From positions 2,294,001-2,358,000 of the forward strand of contig NZ_LT907982.1 of assembly GCF_900230215.1 (NCBI RefSeq): 64,000 nt of DNA. The letters run 5' to 3'. This document shows, piece by piece, positions 28,958 through 37,878 of this stretch. Every line of letters begins with the position of its first letter. Position 1 is the first letter of the stretch. The DNA is from Jatrophihabitans sp. GAS493 (lineage in GTDB: Bacteria; Actinomycetota; Actinomycetes; Mycobacteriales; Jatrophihabitantaceae). The position numbers were made by a program, and so were the translations under genes. A model generated the notes under the pieces. That model did not search any database. It was not told the DNA's origin and worked only from the letters and a program-made list of their open reading frames with translations.

Positions 28958-31008
28958 CCGAGAACTCGCCGGCCGAGAAGCGCGGTCCGTCCGGGGACGG
29001 TGTGAACCTGCAGAAGCCGGCGGCCCTGCCGCAGCGCCTGCCCGCGGCCGGCCGCCGCCCTCCGGGTGGTGGGCCGCCCTGGATGAGCGTCGGGATGCCG
29101 ACGGAGAAGTCGATGGACTTCTGGCCATCGGCCAAGCGACTGATGCGCCGGATGAGCCCACATCGGCTGCAGCTGCTGCTCGTGTTCGCTCTGGCCGTCA
29201 CCAGCGTGTTCTTCAGTGTGCTCGGGCCGCGCCTGCTCGGTAAGGCGACGGACGTCATCTTCGCCGGGGTCGTCGGCCGGCAACTTCCGGCGGGGCTGAG
29301 CCAGCAGCAGGTGATCGACCATGCCCGGGCCACCGGTAACAATCACCTGGCCGACCTGCTGAGCGGTATGACGGTGACTCCGGGCAGCGGTATCGATTTC
29401 ACCAAGCTCGAACAGATTCTGATGCTCGCGGTGACGCTCTATGTGGCGGCCAGCGTGCTCTCCTGGGTGCAGGGATTCCTTCTCAACGGCCTGGTTCAGA
29501 GCACGATTCGCCAGCTACGAGCCGACGTCGAGGCCAAGCTCAACCGGCTGCCGTTGCCGTACTTCGACAACCAGCCGCGCGGCGAGCTGCTCAGCCGGGT
29601 TACCAACGACATCGACAACATCGCTCAGACTCTGCAGCAGACGCTCAGCCAGCTCCTCACCTCGCTGCTGACGGTGGTGGGTGTGCTCGGGATGATGTTC
29701 TTCATCTCTCCGCTGCTGGCTCTGATCGCGTTGGTCGCCGTCCCGCTGTCGATGGTGGTCACCAAGCGGATCGCCAAGCGTTCGCAGAAGCAGTTCATCG
29801 CGCAGTGGACCAACACGGGGATCCTCAACGCCGAGATCGAGGAGGCCTTCACCGGGCACGAATTGGTCAAGGTTTTCGGACGGCAGCGGGAGGTTCAAGC
29901 CGTCTTCGACGAGAAGAACGACAGCCTCTACAACGCCAGTTTCGGGGCCCAATTCATCTCGGGGATCATCATGCCGTCGATGATGTTCATCGGAAACCTG
30001 AGCTATGTCGTCATCGCCGTTGTCGGCGGGCTGCGGGTGGCCTCGGGTTCGATGAGCCTGGGTGACGTACAGGCGTTCATCCAGTACTCCCGCCAATTCA
30101 CCCAACCGCTGACCCAGGTCGCCTCGATGGCCAACCTGCTCCAGTCCGGGGTGGCGTCGGCCGAGCGCGTCTTCGACCTGCTCGACGCCCCTGAGCAGAC
30201 CCGCGAAGTCAGCGACGCCGCTCGGGGCCACGAGGCGCACGGCCGGGTGGAGTTCGAGGCCGTCTCCTTCCGCTACCTCCCCGACCGCCCGCTGATTCAT
30301 GAACTGTCGCTGGTGGCGGAGCCGGGGCACACCGTGGCGATCGTCGGCCCGACCGGAGCCGGCAAGACCACCCTGGTGAACCTGGTGATGCGCTTCTACG
30401 AGCTCGACTCGGGGCGGATCACCCTGGATGGCGTCGACATCACTCAGCTGCGCCGGGCTGACCTGCGCTCGCAGGTCGGCATGGTGCTGCAGGACACCTG
30501 GCTCTTCGGTGGGACGATCCGCGAGAACATCGCCTACGGCAACCCTGAGGCCTCTGAGGCCGAGATCCTCGCTGCGGCCCAGGCGACCTTCGTCGATCGC
30601 TTCGTGCGCACCCTCCCGGACGGCTACGACACCGTCATCGATTCGGAGGGGAGCAATGTCAGCGCGGGGGAGAAGCAGCTCATCACCATTGCCCGGGCTT
30701 TCCTGGCCGATCCGGCGCTGCTGATCCTGGACGAGGCGACGAGTTCGGTTGACACCCGCACCGAGGTTCTGCTGCAGCGGGCGATGGCGGCCCTGCGCGA
30801 GGATCGCACCAGCTTCGTCATCGCGCACCGCCTCTCGACGATCCGCGATGCCCACCTCATCCTGGTGATGGAGAACGGGTGCATCGTCGAACAGGGCACG
30901 CACGAGCAACTGCTCGAAGCCCGAGGTGCCTACTACTCGCTCTACAACTCGCAGTTCACCCAGGGCATCGACGAGGACTCCGAAGCGCCGACACCCGTCC
31001 GTACCTGA
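28954..31008 (+). CDS. ABC exporter subunit 2 (catalytic half)
   Basis: A 684-residue ABC exporter half with a longer proline/glycine-rich N-terminus, six helices, and an extended periplasmic loop between helices 1 and 2 ([19 protein letters not shown] region). The ATPase domain has Walker [10 protein letters not shown], Walker [13 protein letters not shown] with the catalytic Glu, and a non-canonical signature VSAGEKQL. The overlap with the first subunit (ATGA-type) and complementary site quality imply an obligate heterodimer, with this subunit supplying the intact Walker B. Confidence 0.92.
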   Translation: MTENSPAEKRGPSGDGVNLQKPAALPQRLPAAGRRPPGGGPPWMSVGMPTEKSMDFWPSAKRLMRRMSPHRLQLLLVFALAVTSVFFSVLGPRLLGKATDVIFAGVVGRQLPAGLSQQQVIDHARATGNNHLADLLSGMTVTPGSGIDFTKLEQILMLAVTLYVAASVLSWVQGFLLNGLVQSTIRQLRADVEAKLNRLPLPYFDNQPRGELLSRVTNDIDNIAQTLQQTLSQLLTSLLTVVGVLGMMFFISPLLALIALVAVPLSMVVTKRIAKRSQKQFIAQWTNTGILNAEIEEAFTGHELVKVFGRQREVQAVFDEKNDSLYNASFGAQFISGIIMPSMMFIGNLSYVVIAVVGGLRVASGSMSLGDVQAFIQYSRQFTQPLTQVASMANLLQSGVASAERVFDLLDAPEQTREVSDAARGHEAHGRVEFEAVSFRYLPDRPLIHELSLVAEPGHTVAIVGPTGAGKTTLVNLVMRFYELDSGRITLDGVDITQLRRADLRSQVGMVLQDTWLFGGTIRENIAYGNPEASEAEILAAAQATFVDRFVRTLPDGYDTVIDSEGSNVSAGEKQLITIARAFLADPALLILDEATSSVDTRTEVLLQRAMAALREDRTSFVIAHRLSTIRDAHLILVMENGCIVEQGTHEQLLEARGAYYSLYNSQFTQGIDEDSEAPTPVRT

Positions 31009-31128
31009 ACGACTCTTCCCAGCGGGTCGAGGTACTAAATCGCTCGGGGCGCGCTCTTCATTGACGGCGGTCTGGGTTGCGCGTCAGACTGGCCGAACTT
31101 CCCATGAGCGCGTTCGGGTGGAGGAACT

Positions 31129-32754
31129 ATGGCTTCGACGGTGATCGACCCCGCGGTGAGCACACCGATGGCGCTGGGCGGACGAGTCGTGACGATGGAC
31201 GCGGACGGCACGGTGCTGCCGGAGGGGGTGGTTTATCTGCGCGACGGCGCTATCTCGGCGATACTGGCGAACGACGCTCCGCCACCGGTCGGATTCGAAG
31301 AGGTCACACCGGTGGCGACCGGCGGAACCATCTTCCCGGGCCTCATCGAACTGCACAATCATCTGCCCTACGGCGTCCTCGGCCTCTGGGACGTGCCGAA
31401 ACTATATGGCAATCGGGACCAGTGGAGCGGATCATCGACGCCGGACTACCACCAGCTCATCAGCGGGCCGATGGGCGTCCTGGGACGTGACGAATCAGTG
31501 GTGCCGGCCGTCGTGCGCTACGTCGAGCTGCGCTGCCTACTGGCCGGCACGACGACCAGCCAGGGTGTGGCGCTGGCCTCCGACAGCGGAATCGTCAAGC
31601 ACTTCCGCGGCCTGGTCCGCAACGTGGAGGCGACCGGCGACCCCGACCTGCCTCCGGCGACCACGCACATCGCCGATGTGGATGCCGCCGACGCCGAACA
31701 CTTCCTGGCCCGGATCTCGGGGAAGCAGAAGCTCATCCTGCATCTGAGCGAGGGCACCGATGATGCCGCTCGCAAGCACTTCCTGGCTCTGGAGTACGCC
31801 AAGGACAAGTGGGCCATCTCCGCGAACCTGATCGGCATTCACTGTGTCGGCCTCACTGATGCGGATTTCGCCATCTTCGCCGCCCACGGGGGCAGCATGG
31901 TCTGGTCGCCGCTATCCAATCTGCTCCTCTACGGCAAGACAGCCAACGTCGGTGCTGCCATCGCCCACGGCGTGCCGATCGCACTGGGCTCCGATTGGGC
32001 CCCGTCGGGGAGTAAGAACCTGTTGGGCGAACTGAAGGTCGCCCGGCTGGCGGCGACCGGTGCCGGGGCGACGCTCACCGGGGCCGATCTGGTGGCCATG
32101 GTTACCCGCACCCCGGCGCAGATGCTGGGCTGGGGTGAACACCTCGGCAGCCTGGAGAGCGGCAAGCGGGGCGACCTGATCGTCGTACACGGCACTGCCG
32201 GCGATCCCTATGACGCTCTGATCGAAGCCAGCGAGGCCGACCTCAGTCTCGTGGTCATAAATGGCATTCCCCGCTGCGGCACGGCGCCCTTGATGAAGAA
32301 GCTCGGGCTCACCGGTGACGACGAGACGACCGTGGGCGGGCAGCGGCGGGTGCTGAACTTCGCCCAGACCACCGCCGATCCGAGCGTCGAAGCGGTCTCG
32401 GTGGAGGAGATGTTCGCGACTCTGAAGCAGGCGCTCGGTGCACTTGGCTCTCAGGTGGCGAAGGCCGGTGCACCGACAGTCGAGGCACTCCCGCGACCCG
32501 GGCGCAGCTTCCTCGCGGTCGACGGCGTCATCGACAATCACATGTCCTCTCGCCCGCACCTGCCGTACAAGGGAGTTCCGACCGGGCCGAGCAGCCGTCC
32601 AACCCTGGCCGCAGCCAAGCCACGACCCCTCATTCCGCTCACCCTCGACCCGCTCACCGCAGTGGATAATCCGGCGTACTTCGACCTGCTCACACACGAG
32701 CGAAACCTCCCCGAACTGATCCGCACCGGGAAACTCGCGTTGGCCGCACCTTAA
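31129..32754 (+). CDS. Metal-dependent amidohydrolase family protein
   Basis: A 541-residue TIM-barrel amidohydrolase. The metal motif HNH occurs in PGLIELHNHLPYG near residue 71; later histidines sit in LHLSEGTDD and IGIHCVGL, and the last barrel aspartate in ALGSDWAPSGSKNLL near 287. This order matches the ATZ/TRZ-type deaminases and chlorohydrolases. A further C-terminal region (about 390-540) with proline-rich linkers is unusual for that family. The substrate is not evident. The acetyltransferase gene begins 9 bp downstream. Confidence 0.88.
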   Translation: MASTVIDPAVSTPMALGGRVVTMDADGTVLPEGVVYLRDGAISAILANDAPPPVGFEEVTPVATGGTIFPGLIELHNHLPYGVLGLWDVPKLYGNRDQWSGSSTPDYHQLISGPMGVLGRDESVVPAVVRYVELRCLLAGTTTSQGVALASDSGIVKHFRGLVRNVEATGDPDLPPATTHIADVDAADAEHFLARISGKQKLILHLSEGTDDAARKHFLALEYAKDKWAISANLIGIHCVGLTDADFAIFAAHGGSMVWSPLSNLLLYGKTANVGAAIAHGVPIALGSDWAPSGSKNLLGELKVARLAATGAGATLTGADLVAMVTRTPAQMLGWGEHLGSLESGKRGDLIVVHGTAGDPYDALIEASEADLSLVVINGIPRCGTAPLMKKLGLTGDDETTVGGQRRVLNFAQTTADPSVEAVSVEEMFATLKQALGALGSQVAKAGAPTVEALPRPGRSFLAVDGVIDNHMSSRPHLPYKGVPTGPSSRPTLAAAKPRPLIPLTLDPLTAVDNPAYFDLLTHERNLPELIRTGKLALAAP

Positions 32755-32763
32755 GCTGGGCCA

Positions 32764-33408
32764 ATGGCGTCGACGGCTGACTTCCGCGCGCGTGTCTCTA
32801 CCCCGTCGGACATCGATGCGATCGTCGACACGATCACCACCGCCTTCTTCGACGACCCGACCTGGGGCCCGCCCTTCCCCGACCGGTCATTGCGGGCCGC
32901 GCAGGCCTCCGCTCTCTGGCGGGTGGTGGTGACCTCCGCGCAGCGCTACCCGTGGCTGCTGGTGGCCGACAACGTCGAGGCGGCCGCGCTCTGGATTCCA
33001 CCGGGCGGCAGTGAACTGGCCAAGGATGAGGCGGAGCGATTCGAGTCGTTCCTGGTTGAGTCCAGCTCGCGCTCAATTGCCAGTGAAATACTGGAGATTC
33101 TCGAGCGATTCGAGGCAGTCCACCCGGTCGAGCCGCATTTCTATCTCAGCCTCTTCGCCACCCACGAGCGACGCCGCGGCCAGGGGTTGGGCATGAATCT
33201 GCTGCGGGAGAATTTGGCCCGTATCGACGAGCTGGGTGCGCCGGCGTATTTGGAGTCGAGCAATCCGGTCAACGACGAGCGCTATCGAAGTGTCGGCTTC
33301 CGCGAGCACACGAAGGTCACCATTCCCTCCGGTCATGTGGTGACCGGGATGTGGCGCCCGGCCCGGGTCACTGGGGATCGCGTCGAGGCGATTGGAGCAC
33401 CGCGGTGA
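32764..33408 (+). CDS. GNAT family N-acetyltransferase
   Basis: A 214-residue acetyltransferase. The acetyl-CoA pyrophosphate loop appears as RRRGQGLGMNLLREN near residue 138, followed by the beta5 segment APAYLESSNPVNDERYRSVGF. The N-terminal part (FFDDPTWGPPFPDRSLRAAQ) is the variable acceptor region. It lies 9 bp after the amidohydrolase gene, so the two are probably one transcript. The acceptor is unknown. Confidence 0.9.
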   Translation: MASTADFRARVSTPSDIDAIVDTITTAFFDDPTWGPPFPDRSLRAAQASALWRVVVTSAQRYPWLLVADNVEAAALWIPPGGSELAKDEAERFESFLVESSSRSIASEILEILERFEAVHPVEPHFYLSLFATHERRRGQGLGMNLLRENLARIDELGAPAYLESSNPVNDERYRSVGFREHTKVTIPSGHVVTGMWRPARVTGDRVEAIGAPR

Positions 33409-33455
33409 GCCAGTCATCTTTGTCGAGATTGAGCTGAAGAACTAAGTAGATTCAG

Positions 33456-33935
33456 TCAGACCCAATAGTTGTCATGCTCGCGGAAGAAGGCATCTCGCTC
33501 GGCCTCGGACTTGCCGGCGATCTCAGGGAGTCCCTCGAAGTACGCCTCCCGTCCCGCCCCGGGCGCGAAGTGCAGCAGCATCGACGCGGGCTGCTCAGAC
33601 ACGTTACGGAACCCGTGAAGGCCACCGATCGGAACGTGCACCCAGTCGCCGGGTTCGGTGTCGATCCAGCGGGTTCCGTCGAAGATCGCGACAGAACCGG
33701 CCAGGATGTAGAACGACTCGGAGATCGAGCGATGGAAGTGCGGGTCGGGCCCGCTGCGACCGGGGCCCATCTCCCACCGATAGAGGCCGAAGAGACCGCC
33801 AGTGCTCTCCCCGGTGGCCAGGTAGTGAACGGTATTCCCCGAGGCATAGGTCAGGTCAGCCGGGCGAGCCGCCGGCCGGTAGGTCGCGCTCACCTCGCCC
33901 CCGTCGCCCCGGTAGGTCGGTTCCGGATAGCTCAT
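33456..33935 (-). CDS. Cupin-domain protein
   Basis: A 159-residue single-cupin protein. Cupin motif 1 is DPHFHRSISESFYILAG (metal-binding His-His-Glu), and motif 2 is PGDWVHVPIGGLHGFRN with the last histidine. Metal binding is therefore likely intact. Such proteins are often dioxygenases or sugar-binding proteins; nothing here tells which. It is convergent with the acetyltransferase gene and has an independent promoter region on its right. Confidence 0.9.
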   Translation of the reverse strand: MSYPEPTYRGDGGEVSATYRPAARPADLTYASGNTVHYLATGESTGGLFGLYRWEMGPGRSGPDPHFHRSISESFYILAGSVAIFDGTRWIDTEPGDWVHVPIGGLHGFRNVSEQPASMLLHFAPGAGREAYFEGLPEIAGKSEAERDAFFREHDNYWV

Positions 33936-34054
33936 GTCGTCAATATATGCGCGGCGGAAGGCACGCCAGATGACCCGTGACCAAGCGTCGGTGTGGCCGC
34001 GGCTCTTATCAAGTTCATCGCTCCATTTACCTCCGTGAAATCAAATACTCGAAG

Positions 34055-34066
34055 GTAAGCGTTTAC
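34055..34066 (+). promoter_or_regulatory. Second LacI-type operator core
   Basis: GTAAGCGTTTAC is the exact reverse complement of the core found before the alpha-glucosidase gene. It lies 44 bp before a small ORF and 120 bp from the cupin start, so it could serve either. A shared regulator is inferred, since an exact 12-bp repeat in two promoter regions is unlikely by chance in 64 kb. Confidence 0.5.
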
Positions 34067-34109
34067 GGTCGGCGGAAGTCAGGTTTGTTCTCGATGAACG
34101 GGGTGGACG

Positions 34110-34280
34110 ATGCCGGAGTCACGCGCAGATCAACGACGCCGCACCAACGAAGAGGTCTCCAACTATGTCGAGTGCGGCGACGCTCGCGGGCCCGGTTGGC
34201 TGCAGACCCATCCGCATGCTCAGGCCCGCGCGGCGGAGGAGCTGGAGAAGACGCACGCCGCTCAGTTGCCCAGGCATTAA
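34110..34280 (+). CDS. Small hypothetical protein
   Basis: A 56-residue frame starting MPESRADQRRRTNEEVSNYV and ending in AAQLPRH, with GGGGTGG seven bases before the ATG. It is hydrophilic and mostly helical, with one cysteine. No family is recognised. The good ribosome binding site and lack of rival frames support it being real. Confidence 0.5.
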   Translation: MPESRADQRRRTNEEVSNYVECGDARGPGWLQTHPHAQARAAEELEKTHAAQLPRH

Positions 34281-34284
34281 GGCG

Positions 34285-34422
34285 TCTAGGTGCCGTGTTC
34301 TAGGTACCCCGATCGACCGGTCTAGGTACCGCAACCGGCACTGGGTTCGCCTGAGGGCATGTGCGGCCAGGACTTAGGTCGAGCCGTGCTTACAACTAGG
34401 TAGTTCTCCTGATGTAGGTACC
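34285..34422. repeat. TCTAGGTACC-like direct repeats upstream of the LAL regulator operon
   Basis: The decamer TCTAGGTRCC occurs at 34285, 34299 and 34321, with variants ACTAGGTAG near 34395 and TGTAGGTACC at 34413. The copies fill the non-coding stretch between two small genes and stop about 60 bp before the small gene that leads into the LAL regulator. They look like a cluster of binding sites for one factor. Confidence 0.6.
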
Positions 34423-34480
34423 CCCCTTAGACGCGCAGAGTGGATTCATCAAAGGAATCCAGGAGCCGAAGGGGCACGAG

Positions 34481-34663
34481 ATGAACGTCTACCAGACCGA
34501 GATCGCACAGGCAGAGATGAACTACCGGCAGGAGCGGATCGGTGAGGATCTGCACCACTCCCGCAGCGCCCGGCGCCGGGAGCACCGCATGGAGACCCGC
34601 GGCGGCAGCCAGCCGCGCTCCTGGCAGCACCTCCTGACGATGCGGACCGCTCGCCACCGCTAA
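34481..34663 (+). CDS. Small hypothetical protein upstream of the LAL regulator
   Basis: A 60-residue basic, helical protein (MNVYQTEIAQAEMNYRQERI...), rich in Arg and His with no hydrophobic segment. Its TAA overlaps the ATG of the next gene (TAATG), so the two are translationally coupled. GGGGCACGAG precedes the ATG. Tiny proteins of this kind are common beside actinobacterial regulators; the function is unknown. Confidence 0.6.
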   Translation: MNVYQTEIAQAEMNYRQERIGEDLHHSRSARRREHRMETRGGSQPRSWQHLLTMRTARHR

Positions 34664-37600
34664 TGGGGTCGGTCACGGCGCTTCCCCGACCCGATGCGGC
34701 ACGCGCGACGCTTGAAAAGCAGTACACATTGTCAGAGGTAGACGGCACGATTGCAGACATGGCCCGCCCGCTGACCCCGCTCGTTGGACGCAATGACGAA
34801 CTCGCCACCATGCAATCGCTGCTCCAGGAGTCGGTCAGCGACAGCGCCCGGGCGATGCTCGTCGTGGGGGACGCCGGTGTAGGTAAGACCCGGCTGCTCA
34901 TCGAGGCATCCGCGCAGGCCGCTGATCGGGGTTGGCTGCGAATGGTCGGGCACTGTATCGACTTCGGTGACGCCGGCCTTCCCTACCTGCCTATCAGTGA
35001 GGCCTTCGGCGCGCTGGTGCGTGACCATCCGGAACTCGTCGAGTCTCTGGTCGCCGAGTTCCCGCCGCTGGCCCGGCTACTGCCGGCGCACCGACGCCTG
35101 GTCCAGCAGACGGCGGCCTTCGACGACCGGGTCGAGCGCGGAGCGCTCTTCGACGCAGTGCTCGGCGCGCTCGAGTCGATCTCCGCCCAGCAACCAGTCC
35201 TGCTGATCGTCGAGGACGTGCACTGGGCCGATCAGGCCACCCGTGATCTCCTCGGATTCCTCTTCGCCCGGCTCCGGGGCGAGCGTGGCATCGCGATCAT
35301 CGCCAGCTACCGCAGCGAGGATCTGCATCGCCGTCACCCGCTGCGGGCCGTCGCCGCCGAATGGGCTCGCCTGCCGGGCGTAACTCGGCTCCCACTCCCT
35401 CCACTCACCGCCGAAGAGATCCGGACCCTCATCGGCGACGTGCGTCCGGTGCCCCTGCCGGAGCAGGTGATCGAGCGCATCATTCAGCGCTCCGGTGGTA
35501 ACGCCTTCTTCGCCGAGCAACTCCTGGCCGCGGCCACAGACGACGATCGCTCCTCATCGGTGCCCGCTGAGTTGGCGGACTTGTTGCTGGTCCGCCTGGA
35601 TCGCCTCTCGGCCGACGCGCGGCTCGCGGTTCGGGCCGCAGCGGTGGCCGGACGTCGCGTCCCGCACGAACTGCTGGCCGCCGTCGTGGAGCTGCCGCCG
35701 GACGCCCTCGAGGCGGCCCTGCGGGAGGCCGTCGATGCGCATCTGCTCGAACCCCGGGGCAGTGAGGCATACGGATTCCGGCATGCGCTGCTGGCCGAGG
35801 CGGTCTACGCCGACCTGCTACCGGGGGAGCGTGTGCGCCTGCATGCGAGCTACGCCCTGGCACTGACCCGAACCGCAACCGGCAGCGCGGCCGAACTCTC
35901 CCGACACGCGCACGAGTCGCATGATCTGCCGATGGCCTTCTCGGCCAGCGTGCGTGCCGGTGACGAGGCGATGACCGTCGCGGCCGCCGAAGATGCCATG
36001 CGTTATTACGAGAATGCCCTGGAACTTGCGGCCCATGCGCCACCCGAAACCGAGTTTCCGGCCAGCACCGTGGCGGCCAAGGCGGCCAATGCGGCATCGG
36101 TCGCCGGACATGTTTTCCGCGCGGTGGCCCTAGGAAAGCAGGCCGTGGCCGACTTGCCGGCCGATGCTCCGCCGCAGCTGCGGGCCGAGTTGCTACTGGG
36201 CAAGGCGCGCTACGCCATGCCGGTCGACTCCGAGACCGACGCGCTGGAGTCGACCGACGAGGCCCTGCGTCTGGTGCCGGATGATCCGCCAACCGCGCTA
36301 CGGGCTCGAATCGCGGTAGTCCACGCGCGCTGCCTGATGATGCTCGGTCGCTACGCCGATGCCAGTCGTTGGGGGCAGGAGGCGCTGATGCTCGGGACCC
36401 GGGTCGCCGACCCGGAGGCGGTGGCCGAGGCGAGCACCACCCTCGCGGTCCTCGACCAGCGCACCGGTGACCCGGTGAGTGCAGCCGAGGGGCTGCTGGC
36501 CGTGCGGGCCGAGGCGCGGGAGCGGGGCAACCTCATCGCGGAGTTGCGCAGCACGTACAGCCTCGGGGGGCTCTACTTCGAACTCGGAGAGCTGGAGAAG
36601 GCCGTGGAGGCCTACGAGGCCAACGCGGCACGAGCACAGCAGGCTGGTCGTCCGTGGTCCTCCTACGCCATCGAAAGTCGCGTCCTGTCGGTCCTGACCC
36701 GCTATCAAATGGGCGACTGGGACCGCAGCGCCGCCCACGCATCGGTGGTGGGGGAGTCGCCGTCGCCGCTGGCCGAGGCGATGATCAAGGCGGCCGGGCT
36801 CGCCGTGGCGGCCGGGCGGGGCGAGGTGGCGGCGCTGGAACTGCTTCCGGCCCTGCGCTCGTGGAGCCTGCGCGAGACGATGGTGGCCGTACAGACGGTC
36901 CCGGCGGCCGACCTCTTCGTCTGCGCCGGCGAGCCGGAGCGGGCCCTGGAGCATCTCGATTGGCTGGTCCTGGAGTTGACCGGCCTCTGGCAGACCGCGC
37001 TCATCCCGTCCCAGGTCAGAATCTCAGCCATCGCGCTGGCTACGCTCTCCGCGATGGTCTCCGACCGTCCGCAGTCCGGGCGCCCAGCCCTCGTCGAGCG
37101 GGGTGAGGCATACCTGAGCGCTGCCTGGGCGGTACTGGCCGATCAGCAGAAGCCCGAGCGGAAGCTGGGGGCCGAGAGCCGGGCCTGGGGGTTGCGGGTG
37201 GAGGCCGAGTGGCTGCGCCTGCGCTGGCTGGCCGGCGTGCAGGCCCCGACGCTGGACGAGCAGATCGAGGGCTGGCAGAGATCGATCGAGGGATTCAGCT
37301 ACGGCGACCGCTACGAAGTGGCCCGGTCCCAGGCGCGACTGGCCACCGTGTTTCGGGCCGCGGGGCGAAGCGCGGAGGCCGCCGAGTTGGCGACCTCAGC
37401 TCGGGAGACGGCTCGAGAACTCGGCGCCGCACCGCTGCTGGCTGAACTGCGCGCCCTCGGCACCAGTCGGCGGGTCGAGGCGCCCACCACCGGGAGACCG
37501 CAGAACCTCACCGGCCGGGAGAAGGAGGTCCTGGCGCTGCTGGAGCAGGGGCGGACCAACCGGCAGGCCGCCAAGGAGCTTTACATCTCGGAGAAGACAG

Positions 37601-37692
37601 TGAGTGTGCACGTCTCGAACATCCTGGCCAAGCTCGGCGCCAGCAGTCGGGCTGAGGCCGCGTCGATCGCTCGGCGGGACGGTCTGACCTGA
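34663..37692 (+). CDS. LuxR-family AAA-type transcriptional regulator (LAL/MalT-like)
   Basis: A 1009-residue STAND ATPase regulator. The N-terminal AAA/NACHT-like domain has PLVGRNDEL, Walker A VVGDAGVGKTRLL (residues 67-79) and Walker B LLIVEDVHWAD. The middle about 500 residues are helical repeats resembling TPRs. A LuxR helix-turn-helix (LTGREKEVLALLEQGRTNRQ, then SEKTVSVHVSNIL) closes the protein. Such proteins integrate a ligand with ATP binding and activate operons, often for sugar use or secondary metabolism. A later ATG at MARPLTPLVGR is possible. It is the last gene before the tRNA-Gly scar. Confidence 0.9.
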   Translation: MGSVTALPRPDAARATLEKQYTLSEVDGTIADMARPLTPLVGRNDELATMQSLLQESVSDSARAMLVVGDAGVGKTRLLIEASAQAADRGWLRMVGHCIDFGDAGLPYLPISEAFGALVRDHPELVESLVAEFPPLARLLPAHRRLVQQTAAFDDRVERGALFDAVLGALESISAQQPVLLIVEDVHWADQATRDLLGFLFARLRGERGIAIIASYRSEDLHRRHPLRAVAAEWARLPGVTRLPLPPLTAEEIRTLIGDVRPVPLPEQVIERIIQRSGGNAFFAEQLLAAATDDDRSSSVPAELADLLLVRLDRLSADARLAVRAAAVAGRRVPHELLAAVVELPPDALEAALREAVDAHLLEPRGSEAYGFRHALLAEAVYADLLPGERVRLHASYALALTRTATGSAAELSRHAHESHDLPMAFSASVRAGDEAMTVAAAEDAMRYYENALELAAHAPPETEFPASTVAAKAANAASVAGHVFRAVALGKQAVADLPADAPPQLRAELLLGKARYAMPVDSETDALESTDEALRLVPDDPPTALRARIAVVHARCLMMLGRYADASRWGQEALMLGTRVADPEAVAEASTTLAVLDQRTGDPVSAAEGLLAVRAEARERGNLIAELRSTYSLGGLYFELGELEKAVEAYEANAARAQQAGRPWSSYAIESRVLSVLTRYQMGDWDRSAAHASVVGESPSPLAEAMIKAAGLAVAAGRGEVAALELLPALRSWSLRETMVAVQTVPAADLFVCAGEPERALEHLDWLVLELTGLWQTALIPSQVRISAIALATLSAMVSDRPQSGRPALVERGEAYLSAAWAVLADQQKPERKLGAESRAWGLRVEAEWLRLRWLAGVQAPTLDEQIEGWQRSIEGFSYGDRYEVARSQARLATVFRAAGRSAEAAELATSARETARELGAAPLLAELRALGTSRRVEAPTTGRPQNLTGREKEVLALLEQGRTNRQAAKELYISEKTVSVHVSNILAKLGASSRAEAASIARRDGLT

Positions 37693-37763
37693 CCCGGCGG
37701 CTTGAAACGGCCTGAAACGGCGGCTCGAAACGGCTGAACGGCTTTGAACGGCCCTGATACTGG

Positions 37764-37805
37764 AGCGGGCGACGGGAATCGAACCCGCACAATCAGTTTG
37801 GAAGT
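37764..37805 (-). repeat. 3' half of tRNA-Gly(TCC): attachment-site scar
   Basis: On the minus strand this reads from the anticodon loop (CTTCCAA, anticodon TCC) through a 3' anticodon arm, the T arm GCGGG TTCGATT CCCGT and the acceptor strand CGCCCGC. The 5' half (acceptor 5' strand, D arm, 5' anticodon stem) is absent and the match stops at the anticodon loop. This is what remains when an element integrates with a crossover in the 3' part of a tRNA gene. The intact tRNA should lie at the opposite end of the element; none is found in this window. Confidence 0.85.
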
Positions 37806-37837
37806 TCCAGGCACAGATTCTCCTGAAGCTGCTGAAA

Positions 37838-37878
37838 ACCGTCCTGACGAGCCCCTAGAGAGTCCTCGTCAGGACGGT
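37838..37878. repeat. 14-bp perfect inverted repeat beside the tRNA scar
   Basis: ACCGTCCTGACGAG and its exact complement are separated by 13 nt. It could be a terminator or an integrase arm/attachment element, given that the scar is only 33 bp away. Just to its left are GAAACGGC-type short repeats. Confidence 0.65.
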
